64,000 nt of DNA from Aedes albopictus. Taxonomy: Eukaryota; Arthropoda; Insecta; Diptera; Culicidae. The stretch is from positions 58,509,254 through 58,573,253 of the forward strand of contig NC_085138.1 in the NCBI RefSeq assembly GCF_035046485.1. Direction: 5' to 3'. Below are positions 9,123-19,440 of this stretch, in pieces (position 1 is the stretch's first letter; each line of letters starts with the position of its first letter). The notes below the pieces were generated by a model. The model was not told the DNA's origin. It did no database searches and saw nothing but the letters and a program-made list of their open reading frames with translations. The translations under genes and the position numbers were made by a program.

Positions 9123-10561
9123 TACGTTTCCGCCATCGTCTCAAATTTACGAGCAATAATATCAATATCATCGGCGAAACCAAGCAGCTGAACGGACTTC
9201 GTGAAAATCGTCCCACTCGTGTTTATCCCCGCTCTTCTTATTACACCCTCCAAAGCAATGTTGAACAGCAAACACGAAAGACCATCACGTTGCCGTAACC
9301 CTCTGCGAGATTCGAAGGGACTCGAGAGTGTCCCTGATACTCGAACTACGCACATCACTCGATCCATCGTCGCCTTGATCAACCGTATCAGTTTATCCGG
9401 GAATCCGTATTCGTGCATAATCTGCCATAGCTGTTCTCGATCGATTGTATCATACGCCGATTTGAAATTGATGAACAAGTGATGAGTGGGCACGTTGTAT
9501 TCAAGGCATTTCTGCAACACCTGGCAGATGGCGAACATCTGGTCCGTTGTAGCGCGTTCACCCATAAATCCAGCCTGATATTGCCCCACGAACTCTCTTG
9601 CAATCGGTGATAGTCGGCGGCATAACATTTGAGAGAGTATCTTGTAGGCAGCGCTCAGTAGTGTGATCGCGCGGTAGTTCCCGCAATCCAACTTGTCGCC
9701 CTTTTTGTAGATGGGACACACGATACCTTCCATCCATTCCTCCGGTAATACTTCCTCCTCCCAAATCTTGGTAATGACCCAGTGTAGTGCTCTCACCAGT
9801 GCTTCTCCGCCGTATTTTAGAAGCTCGCTTGGTAGTTGATCTGCTCCAGCGGCTTTGTTGTTTATCAACCGGCCAACCTCCTCCTCAATCTCTTGAAGGT
9901 CAGGGGCCGGAAGTCTTTCGTCCTGTGCACATACTCCTAGATCTGTTACCACGCCACCTTCGGTACTTGCAACGTCGTCATTGAGGTGCTCATCGTAATG
10001 CTGCCGCCACCTCTTGACCACCTCACGCTCGCTCGTGAGAATATTACCGTGATTATCTCGGCACATGTCGGCTTGTGGCACAAAGCCTCTGCGCGAGCGG
10101 TTCAGCTTCTCGTAGAACTTTCGTGTGTCCTTAGCGCGGTACAGCTCTTCCATCGCTTCGCGATCTCGTTCTTCCTGCTGGCGCTTCTTCATCCGGAAGA
10201 CTGAGTTCTGCCTGTTCCGCGCCTGTTTGTAACGTGCCTCATTCGCTCTCGTACGGTGTTGCAGCATTCTCGCCCATGCTGCATTCTTCTCGTTTTCTAA
10301 CTGTTCACATTCGCCGTCGTACCAGTCGTTTCTGTGATTCGGAGTCGCGAAGCCTAGTGCTGTAGCCGAGGTACTACCTATGGCGGATCGGATGTCCCTC
10401 CAGCCATCTTCAAGTGTAGCTGCGCCAAGCTGCTCTTCCGTTGGTAGGGCCACTGCTAACTGCTGCGCGTAGTCTTGAGCCACTTCTACGTTACGAAGTT
10501 GCTCGATGTTGAGCCGCGGCGTTCGACGCGTGGTGATAACTGTCGAAAGTTTTGAGCGCAT
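9123..10561 (-). pseudogene. RTE-like reverse transcriptase domain (inactivated)
   Basis: About 480 residues read openly. Visible blocks: linker helix-rich segment (MKKRQQEERDREAMEELYRA), DQLPSELLKYGG, GIVCPIYKKGDKLDCGNYRA, LLSAAYKILSQMLCRRL, motif A LFINFKSAYDTIDREQLW, LRQRDGLSCLLFNIALEGV and the YxDD-equivalent FADDIDIIA. Motif A has N where the homologous copy at 52567 has D (FIDFKSAYD), which removes a catalytic metal ligand, and QGDG is changed to QRDG. The frame then runs into MITE sequence at 9122, so the last ~35 residues of the open frame are not retrotransposon. The continuation is at 8174. Confidence 0.85.
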
Positions 10562-10743
10562 GCATACAGCGACTAAGTAGTGATCCGAATCTATATTCGC
10601 ACTGCGGTATGTGCGGACGTTGGTTATATCTGAGAAGAATTTACCGTCGATTAGAACGTGGTCGATTTGGCTTTCTGTTTGATGGTCGGGTGATCTCCAG
10701 GTGGCTTTGTGGATATCTTTGCGGGGGAAGAAGGTGCTTCGGA

Positions 10744-11290
10744 CTACTTACCATGGGAGGCTGCAAAGTTTACGCATCGCTGGCCGTTATCATTCGATAC
10801 GGCGTGCAGGCTGTTCCGCCCGATTACCGGTCTGTACATTTCCTCCCTTCCTACCTGCGCGTTCATGTCGCCGACAACGATTTTCACGTCACGCGGCGAG
10901 CAACCATCGTATGTTTGCTCTAACTGCGCGTAGAACGCTTCTTTCTCGTCATCGGGTCTCCCTTCGTGTGGGCAGTGGACGCTGATGATGATGTAGTTGA
11001 AGAAACGGCCCTTAACTCTCAACATGCACATCCTTGCGTTGATCGGCTGCCACCCGATTACACGTTGACGCATCATGCCCAACACTATAAATCCTGTTCC
11101 AAGTTCGTTGGTGGTGCCACAGCTTTGGTAGAAGGTAGCCGCTCGATGCCCGCTTTTTCACACTTTCTGTCCAGTCCAACGAAGTTCCTGCAACGCCACG
11201 ATGTCGAATTTGCGGAGATGTAGTTCGTCGTAGATTATCCTGTCACATCCTGCGAAACCTAGTGACTTGCAATTCCATGTTCCAAGTTTC
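10744..11290 (-). pseudogene. RTE-like endonuclease domain (disrupted)
   Basis: The frame opens with LGTWNCKSLGF-like sequence near 11280, continues through YDELHLRKFDIVALQELRWT (motif with catalytic E), has an in-frame stop near 11146, and resumes with RVIGWQPINARMCMLRVKG, SVHCPHEG and KIVVGDMNAQVGR (catalytic D and N). It ends at a frameshift by 10744. These are the conserved blocks of the exonuclease-endonuclease-phosphatase fold that nicks target DNA. With a stop and a frameshift this copy is inactive. The next block, RSTFFPRKDIHKATW, lies in another frame. Confidence 0.75.
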
Positions 11291-11299
11291 CAATCGTAG

Positions 11300-11775
11300 T
11301 CCTTATTTCGTCGCTTGGGTCTTTGCCGATTGTATCCAGTCGTATTTTCTCCTATGTTATTCGCAATGGGGATTTTTACGGGTGGCTTATTGGGCCTACG
11401 CCAAAACTCCTGTCTCGCCGGAGGGCCATCGTGCCAGTTCTGTTTAACGTCCCAACCAACACTGGGACGACCACGCTGATGGGGCTACCACCTTGGATCT
11501 AGCTGGGCGTGGTGCAACGTTTCTTACTCAGCCGCTGGATGCCAGAACAGACGCTGTTTGAGCCGCACCTCCTTGGTGAACAAACGCTCGAATCGTACCT
11601 CCTCAATCTAGCTGAAGTCAGAAGGACAACAGTGCCCAGGCTACACTACCAGCTAAGCACACAACTCTTAGCTGGCGGTCTTTGTCATCGCTTGACCCGT
11701 GGAAGCATGAGGTAGGATCTTGTGAGGAACAGAGCTATGTTGGACGCTCTCCTTATCGACTCACCGTTTTGCAGC
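11300..11775 (-). other. 5' UTR of the RTE-like element
   Basis: This sequence is shared, in the other orientation, with 18000-18430, and weakly with 28160-28420 and 33870-33960. A 68-72 residue frame (MPEQTLFEPHLLGEQTLESY) is conserved in two copies but is probably incidental. It marks the 5' end of the element near GCAAAACGGTGAGTCG (11758-11773 on the minus strand). Confidence 0.6.
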
Positions 11776-11834
11776 CCAATACATGATATGTCCTGTCAAT
11801 TGACAGATCTAAATAGAAAGAGACAATCATAACG

Positions 11835-12068
11835 CTATCTATTGTAAAAGGTTTCGTTGGTTTCGGCACGACGATATTTTATACCCACGGGAGTCAAGAA
11901 AATTTTCGTTACGAAAAGTTCTTGGACCAACCTGGAATCGAATCCGTCACTCTTAGTATGATCATGATACAATTTTCCCAAACGTGCCTCTCGATCCGCC
12001 CTACTGATGGTCATGCTGAACACCCGTGTGCTTACCGCGTCGGCTAAATAGACCCAGGACCCTAGTGT
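11835..12068 (-). mobile_element. tRNA-derived SINE
   Basis: On the minus strand a polymerase III-like head is visible: an A-box-like TTTAGCCGACGCGGTAAGCA and a B-box-like GGATTCGATTCCAGG, followed by the body that includes CTTTTCGTAACGAAAATTTTC. The same tail style follows the SINE at 12400. Ends are approximate. Confidence 0.6.
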
Positions 12069-12081
12069 AATCAATGCCATG

Positions 12082-12355
12082 CACAGATCGAAAAAAGAGT
12101 GTAAAATTCTGTGACATATGATGCACATGATTGGAGCGTGCGATATCACAGAAGTTTACATGACATATCATGTAAAAATCATAAAATATCAAGTAAACTT
12201 CCATTATATGTCATGTAATTCAGCATGACTCTGTGTGTTTACATGACATATAACACAAATTTACATGATATATCATGTAAACCATCATAACACTAAGTTT
12301 ACATGACTAAACTGAAGATAACATGACGTGTAAATCTCATTATTTTTATCTGTGT
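12082..12355 (+). mobile_element. Iterated-word MITE, TTACATGATATATCATGTAA type, copy 1
   Basis: Inverted ends CACAGAT enclose many copies of a near-palindromic word of the form TTACATGAYATATCATGTAA. An inverted, similar copy is at 28870-29146. The minus-strand frame at 12001-12204 has a homologous frame in the other copy, simply because both are the same MITE. Confidence 0.8.
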
Positions 12356-12399
12356 GTTGTCGAGAAAAGGAAATTCGACTGATTATAAATGTGCAATGT

Positions 12400-12680
12400 A
12401 CTATCAGGGCCCATATATCCGAAGCGGTAAACGCGAGTATTCAGCAATACCATGCTGAGGATAACGGGTTCGACTCCCGGTCGGTTTAGAAGCTTTTTGT
12501 AATGAAAATTTCTTTGACTTCCTTGAGCACAAAATATTTTCGGGCCTGCCACATGATATACGAACGTAGAATGGTCATTTGCAGAGAAAGCACTCCGTTA
12601 ATATCTGTGTAAGTGCTCAAAAAAGCTAAGAAACAGGCTTTGTCCCAGTTGGGACGTTACGCCATAAAGAATGAGAAAAC
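12400..12680 (+). mobile_element. tRNA-derived SINE
   Basis: The head at about 12411-12485 has an A-box-like ATCCGAAGCGGTAAACGCG and a B-box GGGTTCGACTCCCGG. The body ends with GGCTTTGTCCCAGTTGGGAC and an A-rich tail near 12670. A related head lies at 60838 and a related tail at 28726-28780. Confidence 0.75.
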
Positions 12681-13400
12681 ATCCATAAATCCATACAACA
12701 TACAAAAGCCGAAAATCTTATGCTGGCTCATGTACCCCGTCGTAGCGTCCAATCGACGGAAGTGAACTGTGAATGTAGATCATCTTGCCCAGCCAAAGGC
12801 GAGGCGATGAAGTGAGATTGAGATTCGGCAAACTAATTCATTTTCTTCGCACTCGCTTCGTTTTGCTGATGGAATAACCGGATAACCAGTGCTTGCTGGT
12901 GGCTGGGCTGAATTGATATTATTGTTGTGTGGGCTACGTCCAATTGAATTATAATTTTGGATAAACTTGCTTGACTTTTACGCTTTACGCCCAGTGAGAT
13001 TAGCATCGTTCTGACTAAAAGGTTGTTTCCTCGGTTAAAGAGGAAAAATGTTAGGAGATTTTTTTCTTGTTCAGATTACGTGGATACCTACTTGGTATAT
13101 ATTGGCTACCTACTATGCATTGATCATTAAATCATTTCAAATTTTATTCCCTTATTTTGATGATTCATCAATCTATTTCATAAGACATTACCCAGTTGGG
13201 TCTACTGTAAGATTATGCCCCCGTTAACGCTCAAGGTGTGTTATAAATTATATTATTTTCAACCGTTTAGTACAAATAAAACAAATAATATTTCACGAAA
13301 ATAAAATGGAAGTCTGGTGTGGTTCCAACAAAATTCTTCAATTTAGATCCTCATCATCTGATAGTTTACACTGATCTATTCCAGTACAACTTTAATACTA
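12681..13400. other. Unique-looking AT-rich intergenic DNA
   Basis: No repeat, open frame of note or RNA gene was recognised between the SINE tail and the start of the GGAATCC-word repeats. Confidence 0.4.
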
Positions 13401-13740
13401 ACACTACATTCAAATCCCGGGAAGAATTTCACGAGGAATCTTGAAAAAGCACCGGGAGAATCCCTGAAGGAATCGCGGAAAAAATACCAAAGAGAAACAT
13501 TCGCAGGAATCCCGAGAGAAAACTCCTAAAAAATTCTAGGTAAAATCCCTAAAGGAAATCCGTGAAGGATCGATAAAGAAATTCCATAAAACATCGCTTA
13601 ATAAATATCGGAATACGAGAAACCCCTCAAAAAGCCAGAGTAATGAAGTGAATAAGTGAAAAAGGCATGGTAGAAATCCCAAACGGAATCTCGGGAAGAA
13701 TTCTTGATAGAATTCGATGAACGAATTGAATGAATGTCAG
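13400..13740. repeat. Degenerate GGAATCC-word repeat
   Basis: Words such as GGAATCC, GAATCCC and GGAAGAATT occur every 20-30 bp. This belongs to the same repeat class as 15166-17080. Confidence 0.65.
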
Positions 13741-13754
13741 TATGATTCTATGAA

Positions 13755-13940
13755 AGAACACATTGTACCAATTTACTGGTAAGTCGAAACGTACTGGGAA
13801 AAACTAGGAAATTAGAAGACACAGAATGTTGATTAATTGGCAAATTGAGAGATAAAATTGTGAAAAAATCATGGTGGGATTCGAACCCACGACTTCGTAT
13901 TCGCTAGACCGGCGCTTTAACCAGCGAAGCCACAGGTAAC
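13755..13940 (-). mobile_element. SINE with a tRNA-Thr-like head
   Basis: Minus strand: TGGCTTCGCTGGTTAAAGCG (A-box region) and GTGGGTTCGAATCCCAC (T-arm/B-box, 13870-13886) resemble the threonine tRNA consensus. Acceptor and anticodon stems do not pair properly, so this is not a functional tRNA gene. The body (TCTGTGTCTTCTAATTT, CGTTTCGACTTACCAG) recurs as a headless copy at 15024-15103. Confidence 0.7.
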
Positions 13941-14152
13941 AATTCTGCGGAATAGAAAGCCAAAGTGACTTCGAGCCCACACCATAAACACTCCTATTTT
14001 CACAATGCCATCTCTCATCGACTTAGATGCCAATCTCTCAACACGCTCGTGGTCTTGTCTTGTATAATTAAACAAGCGAGAGCGAATTGTTTTCATAATA
14101 TCAAAACGTACTCCCGCACTCCGCATACCTAGTAACCGAACTGTATGTGCTG

Positions 14153-14414
14153 GGGTCTCCAGTTAGCCTAGTAGTTAAGGCTATGGATCGCCAATCCGGA
14201 GACGGTGGGTTCGATTCTCGTTTCCATTCGGGAAACTTTTCTCGACTCCCTGGGCATAGTGTATAATTGTACTTGCCACACAATGTACAAATTCATGCAA
14301 TGGCGGGTGAAGGAAGCCCTTTAATTACTAGCTGTGGAATTGCTCTAAGAAAACTAAGTTGAATAGAGGCAGACCAAGTTCCAATGCGAACGTCGAGCCA
14401 CAAAGAAGAAGAAG
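14153..14414 (+). mobile_element. Feilai-like SINE with 8-bp TSD
   Basis: It starts GGGTCTCCAGTTAGCCTAG, has a B-box-like GGTGGGTTCGATTCTCG, a body containing TACTTGCCACACAATGTAC, and ends GAAGAAGAAG. The sequence ATGTGCTG flanks it at 14145-14152 and 14415-14422. Name given from resemblance to the Aedes tRNA-related Feilai family. Confidence 0.85.
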
Positions 14415-14433
14415 ATGTGCTGCGGCTGGTGTG

Positions 14434-14575
14434 GCGCCATCCACAAATAACGTAACGATCTAATTGTAGGGGGGAGTATGACCAAGCGTTACGGTCCGTA
14501 CAAAAAATTTGGGATTTTCATATAAAAAAAGCGTTACGGAGGGGACTTAGCGTTACGTAATAAATGGATGCTACC
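14434..14575. mobile_element. 3-bp-target MITE related to the GGGGCTGTCC family
   Basis: The ends GCGCCATCC and GGATGCTACC enclose mirrored subterminal words AACGTAACG/CGTTACGT. GTG flanks both sides (14431-14433, 14576-14578). Its layout (short TIR, ACGT-centred subterminal word, interior G-run) matches the copies at 4951, 43863, 45438 and 52918 although the end sequence has diverged. Confidence 0.65.
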
Positions 14576-14703
14576 GTGGTCTATTTTTTTTCCTCCCCTG
14601 GAAATTAAGACACTGCGTCCAATAAGCTAAACTTTTGTGACACGTACCGTTTTGATATTCGCAACTAAGTAGCTCGCTAATTATCACGTGTCAAGTAATC
14701 AGT

Positions 14704-14958
14704 TCTAGATTGAGTTTAAATAAGGGCGAAAGTAACATGAGAGAGTTCTCTTCATTGACTCTCTCTTCTGCAAATTAAAGTGACAAGATGCAAAATCGAA
14801 CTTTTTTACACTTAGACGCTAGATTGCATCGCAACCTAGCGATTTATGACCAAAAAGTTCAACAATACTTGCATCTTGTCACTTTAATTTGAAGATGAGA
14901 GAGTCTATGAAGAGAACTCTCTCATGTTACTTTCGCCCTTATTTAAACTCAATCTAGA
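14704..14958. mobile_element. Fully palindromic MITE (255 bp)
   Basis: TCTAGATTGAGTTTAAATAA at the left is mirrored at the right end, and GGGCGAAAGTAACATG plus the GAGAGAGTTCTCTTCAT word follow on both arms. The whole element would fold into one hairpin. It shares the AGTTCTCTTCAT-CTCTCTC core with 62502-62714. Confidence 0.85.
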
Positions 14959-15023
14959 GTTTCTGCCACGACTTAAAACTGAGACTATGAGACACAAGTA
15001 CGGTACACATGTATATGTTACCC

Positions 15024-15165
15024 TTTACAGGCTTGTACCAATTTGCTGGTACGTCGAAACGTACTGGGAAAAACTTGAAAATTAGAAGACACAGAATGTT
15101 TTATTAGCAGAACGCGAATCAACTTTCTGTGTCTTCTTATTTTTAAGTTTTTCTCGGTTGCTGAA
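15024..15165 (-). repeat. Headless SINE body copy forming a hairpin
   Basis: It repeats about 72 bp of the SINE body at 13763-13843 (ACGTCGAAACGTACTGGG, AGAAGACACAGAATGTT). It is followed by an inverted piece of the same body (CTTTCTGTGTCTTCTTA at 15122), so the two can pair. Confidence 0.6.
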
Positions 15166-15660
15166 AGAAACCTGAGAAGAATCAATGAAACAATCCCGGG
15201 AGGACTTATTGAAGGAATCCCTAAAATATCTAGGAGTAATCTTTCAAAGAATTCCGGGAGAAATCTCTGAAAGAAACCCCAGTATGACCCTCTGAAGAAA
15301 TCCTTGAAGAAATCATTAATGGAATCTCTGGAGTAATCTATAATAGAAGTCTCAGATAAATTGCAGGAAAAATCCTGGAAGAATCCCTAAAAAAATCAAG
15401 AGAAATCTCAAAAGGAATCCTGAGAGGAATCCCTGGAATCATTACTGATGGAATAATTATAAAATATAGGAAGGAATTCCAAAAGAATACTCCGAGTTAT
15501 ATTCCTAATGCCAACCCGGGAAGAATCAATAACAGGAATCACGGGAGAAGTTTCCAAAGGAATCCCTATAAATATCCTTAGAATAAATCACGGAAGAGAT
15601 ATCTAAAGGAATCCTGGGAGAAAACTTATGAATTATCCTGGAAGACTTCCTTATGTGGTC
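15166..15660. repeat. GGAATCC-word repeat block
   Basis: Irregular tandem words GGAATCCCTGAA, GGAAGAATCC and AATCCCGGGAG are present. A segment at 15585-15670 recurs at 15955-16045 and partly at 16800-16860, which indicates a larger repeat unit. Confidence 0.7.
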
Positions 15661-15850
15661 TCGAGAATAATACTTACTTACTACTTTCAGTCCTGGGCAC
15701 CCACGGTGGTGCAGACGGCTGAATTGAAAGATTTCCATCCTGGGCGATTGCCAGCCATCGCCTTGACCTGTGGCTAGGTCAAATTTCAGTCGATTTGCTT
15801 GATTTCGTTGTTGAGGCTCTTTTCAAAAATCTGTTTCCCATACAAAAATA
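15661..15850 (-). mobile_element. Probable 3'-end fragment of another non-LTR element
   Basis: On the minus strand this non-coding, GC-richer piece ends in GAAAGTAGTAAGTAAGTA, a tail like that of the RTE-like elements. It interrupts the GGAATCC repeat. No coding region is included. Confidence 0.4.
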
Positions 15851-15954
15851 AAACAGCCCCACTAACTCAAAAATCTGTATTTCATACAAAACGAAATCTG
15901 TATGGATGTTCAAAAATCCGTCTAATACAGATAAATCTATGTATATGGCATCCC

Positions 15955-17086
15955 TGCTCGGGAGTCATATCTTAAGGAACCCTGCGAGAAAACTTATGAA
16001 TTATCCTGGAAGAATTCATTATGCGGTCTTGAAAATAATCCGTGAAAGATATCCTGGTGCAAAGTCGGGAAACATCCCTGAAGGAATCCCGGAAGAATTT
16101 CCTGAAGAAATCGATGAAGGATTTCCGGAAATTGTAAGCGAGGTGATACTATTCCATTTGACGTTTGGACCCTTGGTTTGGGCCTTCTTCAGGGTATCAC
16201 CCAGATTATAATTCATCCAGACAGAATCGTGGAAGAAATTCGCTAAGAAAATCCGGAAAAGATCAATGAATGAATCTGAAGAATTCTAAGATGGAATACC
16301 TGATGGAATTCCTAGAGGAATTCTTTATGGATACTCAGGAGAAATTTCGTATTAATGAAGAAATTCTGGAAGAAAACCCAGGAAGTATCCATGACGGGAT
16401 CTCGGGAATAATCTGTCAAAGAACCCGGAAAGAATCCTGGGACAAATCTTCAAAGGAATCCCGCGAGGAACCAGTGGAGGAAACCCTGGGGAAATAAATG
16501 AAGAAATTTTAAAAATAACTAGCTGTCCGATTGCTGGCTACGTTTTAACGTTCCAAGTCCCCGTATACAAACTGCATGGAAAAACGACTTTAATTTCTCC
16601 ATGTTTATGCCTCATAAACCTTCCTTGGGTGAAAATTAACAGAACAAAATAAAGAAGATTCAAATCGGACGTTCTGTTCGTGAGTTATGCGCGGTCCCAC
16701 GTATGTCACTGCATAAATCTCGGAAAGAGTCTCAAAAGGCAACCCGGTGAAAATTAATGAAGGAATCCTGAGAGAAAGCCCAGAAAGAATCCTAAAGGTG
16801 TTTCTCATGCAGTCTCGGGAATATGTAATCCGTGAAAAAATATCAGAAGGAATCCTTGCAGAAATTACTGAAAGAACCTCGGGCGGAATCCCTGATGGAA
16901 TCCCAGGAGGAACCAATAAATTGGAATCAATCTTGGGAGGAGTTCTCAACGGAATTCCAAAAAAACAATCCTGGAGAAACCTTTGACAAAATCCTGGAAG
17001 AATCCTTGAAGGAAGAACAGTAAAAAACGGAAACGATCAATGAAGGAATTCGGGAAATAATCCCGAAAGAAATTCCGGTGGAAAAC
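15955..17086. repeat. Long GGAATCC-word repeat block
   Basis: The same words continue, broken at 16500-16735 by ordinary sequence. Open frames at 15906-16211, 16270-16497, 16747-16986 and 16832-17023 encode E-, S- and I-rich protein that simply reflects the repeat word read in frame. They do not look like genes. Confidence 0.7.
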
Positions 17087-17666
17087 GTTAAGTTAACTCT
17101 CTAATAAATTTTTTTTTTTTCATTTTGATCTAAATATCGTTTTTTCGGCATCTAAAATCGATTTATAAATGTTTTGGAAGATGATTCTTTTCAATTCTCG
17201 ATTTCGATTTTTGATTTTTCTAATTTTTTTTGAACATCCCCACACTTTTATATTTTTCCTGGAAGCCTATTTGGGGTATGGATTTTTTTAGATGAAAACA
17301 TTTTGAGATTTTATGATGATTGTTGAAATATTTTTATTTTTTTTAATAATTTAGAGTGTATTCGATTTCTTTAAACTATTAAACTAGGATGGAATGATTT
17401 GTTAAAAATTTAAAATATGTTTATTGTAGCGATTCAGTATAAAATAAACAATGACTTCTAAAAGGTGACTAAAACATCAATTTTTCAAAGATGTTTAAAA
17501 AAATGTTAATACGCTTTAAAATACACCTAAAACTATTTTGAAATATACAAATAAGCCCTAAATATCAGCCAAAAATATAAAAATTTTGATTTTCCACGGA
17601 ACAAAAATTACAAAAATGCTCAAACTATACCCCGTCTAAAGGCGGGGTTGGGTATTAGAGGGTTAA
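17087..17666. mobile_element. Candidate MITE (TTAACYCTCTAATA ends)
   Basis: The left end GTTAACTCTCTAATAAA and the right end TATTAGAGGGTTAAA are inverted over about 15 bp around a very AT-rich interior. It separates two GGAATCC blocks. The TIR is short and the target duplication unclear. Confidence 0.45.
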
Positions 17667-17998
17667 AGGAATTCCAAAAAGAATGTCGAAAGATATCCCG
17701 GGAGTAAGCAATCAAGACATCCCGGGAGGAATCCCTGAAAGAATCCCGCCAGGGATAAGTGATGGTAACCCAGGGGAGAGTTTCTAAAGAAATCCCTTAA
17801 AGAAACCCGTGAAAAATTAATGACCTTATGAGAAATACCTGAAAGAATTCTGGGAGAAACTCATGAAGAAATTCGGAAAAAGGATCCCATGAGGAACCCT
17901 GAATGGAACACCGGAAGGAATTCAATGGGAAATTCTGGGACGTATTTCTACAGGATTCTCTGGAAGAATTGCAAAATTAAACCTGGTAGGAATCCTCA
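17667..17998. repeat. GGAATCC-word repeat block
   Basis: Words such as GAAAGATATCCCGGGAG and GGAATCCCTGAAAGAATC continue up to the RTE derivative. No gene is seen. Confidence 0.65.
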
Positions 17999-17999
17999 A

Positions 18000-18690
18000 G
18001 GGTGCAAAACGGTGAGTCGATAAGGAGAGCGTCCAACATAGCTCTGGTCCTCACAAGTTCCTACCTCATGCTTCTACGGGTCAAGCGATGACAAAGACCG
18101 CCAGCTAAGAGTTGTGTGCTTAGCTGGTAGTGCAGCCCGGGCACTGTTGTCCTTCTGACTTCATCTAGATTGAGGAGGTACGACCCGAGCGTCTGTTCAC
18201 CAAGGAGGTGCGGCTCAGTGTCTGTTCTGGCATCCAGCGGCTGAGTAAGAAAAGCTGCACCACACCCAGCTAGATCCAAGGTGGTAGCCCCATCAGCGTG
18301 GTCGTCCCAGTGTTGGTTGGGACGTTAAACAGAACTTGCACGATGGCCCTCCGGCGAGACATGAGTGTTGGCGTAGGCCCAATAAGCCACCCGTAAAAAT
18401 TCCCATTGCGAATAACATAGGGGAAAATACGACGGTGGGCGGGTCACGTCATCAGGATGTCGGATAGCAACCCGACTAAAATGGTTCTCGAGTCATCCGA
18501 CCGGTACAAGAAGACGTGGTGCGCAGCGAGCTAGGTGGGTCGACCAAGTGGAGGACGATCTGCGTACCCTACGCAGAGTGCGGAACTGGAGACAAACAGC
18601 CATGGACCGAGTGGAATGGAGACGGCTACTGTGTGCAGCAGAGGCCACCCCGGCCTTAGCCTGATCGGTAAGGTAAGTAAGGAATCCTCA
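18000..18690 (+). mobile_element. Internally deleted, non-autonomous RTE-like derivative
   Basis: About 430 bp of the element's 5' UTR (compare minus 11775-11340) joins directly to the last ~250 bp of the element (GGTGGGCGGGTCACGTCATC onward, compare 53107). It ends with GGTAAGGTAAGTAAGG. The junction is at about 18431. All endonuclease and RT sequence is missing. The minus-strand frame at 18061-18279 lies in the UTR. Confidence 0.85.
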
Positions 18691-18739
18691 GAGAATGTGT
18701 TCATAGATGAATCCCTGTAGAAGGCCTTATTTGTAGGCC

Positions 18740-19440
18740 TTTTTTAATGGACTCACTAGCGTCTGCCACAGTTAGCTGAACCAAGGCCACCTGCGTGACC
18801 CTACCGGGGCTTTCCGTAGTCGAACGGCTGCGGTGGACATCTAAGCCTCGCACTGTTACCGCAGTTACTCTTCTGCCAGATATTTTTAGGCAGCGCACTT
18901 ATACTACTTGTCACTTCGCCGGTACGAGTACGAAGAATACTGCGTACGTCGGTTCCGAGATCCACGACCTTGGGCATCACACTTCATTGCCTTCAAGACT
19001 TCCAAGTACTTAAACTCGACTGTCTTGATGACGCCTGCCTTCCTATCATACCATGGCTTAGCGTCCCTAAGCTGCTGTTCGTATGCTTCATTCCTCTTCT
19101 TCTTCTTTTTCTTTCTGTCCACTAGGGTCCAAGGGGCATCCTTTTCCTTACCCGCCCTAATCTACGATGGCTGAGAACCTACACATGGTAGGAACCTCCT
19201 GCTGCCTTCAATTTGGGGCGCCCCGGCCTTTTGAGGCCTACCCTTCCAGTTTTCCGGGATGCCAGCCGGGGTCCGACTTGCTGGCTTTACCCTTTATTTT
19301 CGGAGTTAACAACCTCTTGGCCTTGCGAGCGTCACCTGGTAACTCCTCATCTGACGGCTTCCTTGTACGCTTCTGCGATTGCTTGTCGTAAAGACCAAGA
19401 CCAAGATAAAAGCAAGCAAAAAGGTCAGCTATGAGAGTGT
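18740..19440 (-). pseudogene. Non-LTR retrotransposon ORF1 (gag-like) remnant
   Basis: Minus-strand pieces in different frames include DRKKKKKKRNEAYEQQLRDA, a KISGRRVTAVTVRGLDVHRS piece, and a basic region QSQKRTRKPSDEELPGDARK / KASKSDPGWHPGKLEG. Basic, low-complexity gag-like ORF1 of R1- or I-type elements looks like this, but no zinc knuckle is intact. Frames are broken and the assignment is tentative. It lies back to back with an RT remnant in the opposite orientation. Confidence 0.45.

Larger units (their letters stand above)
7408..11775 (-). mobile_element. RTE-like non-LTR retrotransposon, near full length, split by a MITE
   Basis: Read on the minus strand: 5' UTR (11775 to about 11290), apurinic-type endonuclease (11290 to 10744), linker, reverse transcriptase (to 9123), then after a 946-bp MITE insertion the C-terminal region (8174-7475) and a short 3' end (7408-7425) with the GGTAAGGTAAGTA tail typical of this family here. 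Without the MITE it is about 3.4 kb. Other copies lie at 18000, 25676, 32449, 33975 and 50905. The order of domains, the YGHETW-type C-terminus and the short repeat tail instead of poly(A) suggest the RTE clade (JAM1-like in Aedes). The clade call is by memory of motifs, not by tree. Confidence 0.8.

Noticed and set aside
11509..11715. 68-residue frame conserved at 18061-18279
   Set aside because: Conservation is explained by both being 5' UTR of the same RTE-like element; there is no sign of selection that I can assess by eye.
13870..13936. Possible threonine tRNA gene on the minus strand
   Set aside because: A- and B-box regions fit, but acceptor and anticodon stems do not pair, and the following body recurs at 15024; it is a SINE head.
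15906..17023. Several open frames giving E/S/I-rich proteins (e.g. 16747-16986)
   Set aside because: They arise from the GGAATCC-type word repeated mostly in multiples of three; overlapping frames are open too and no start or splice context is convincing.
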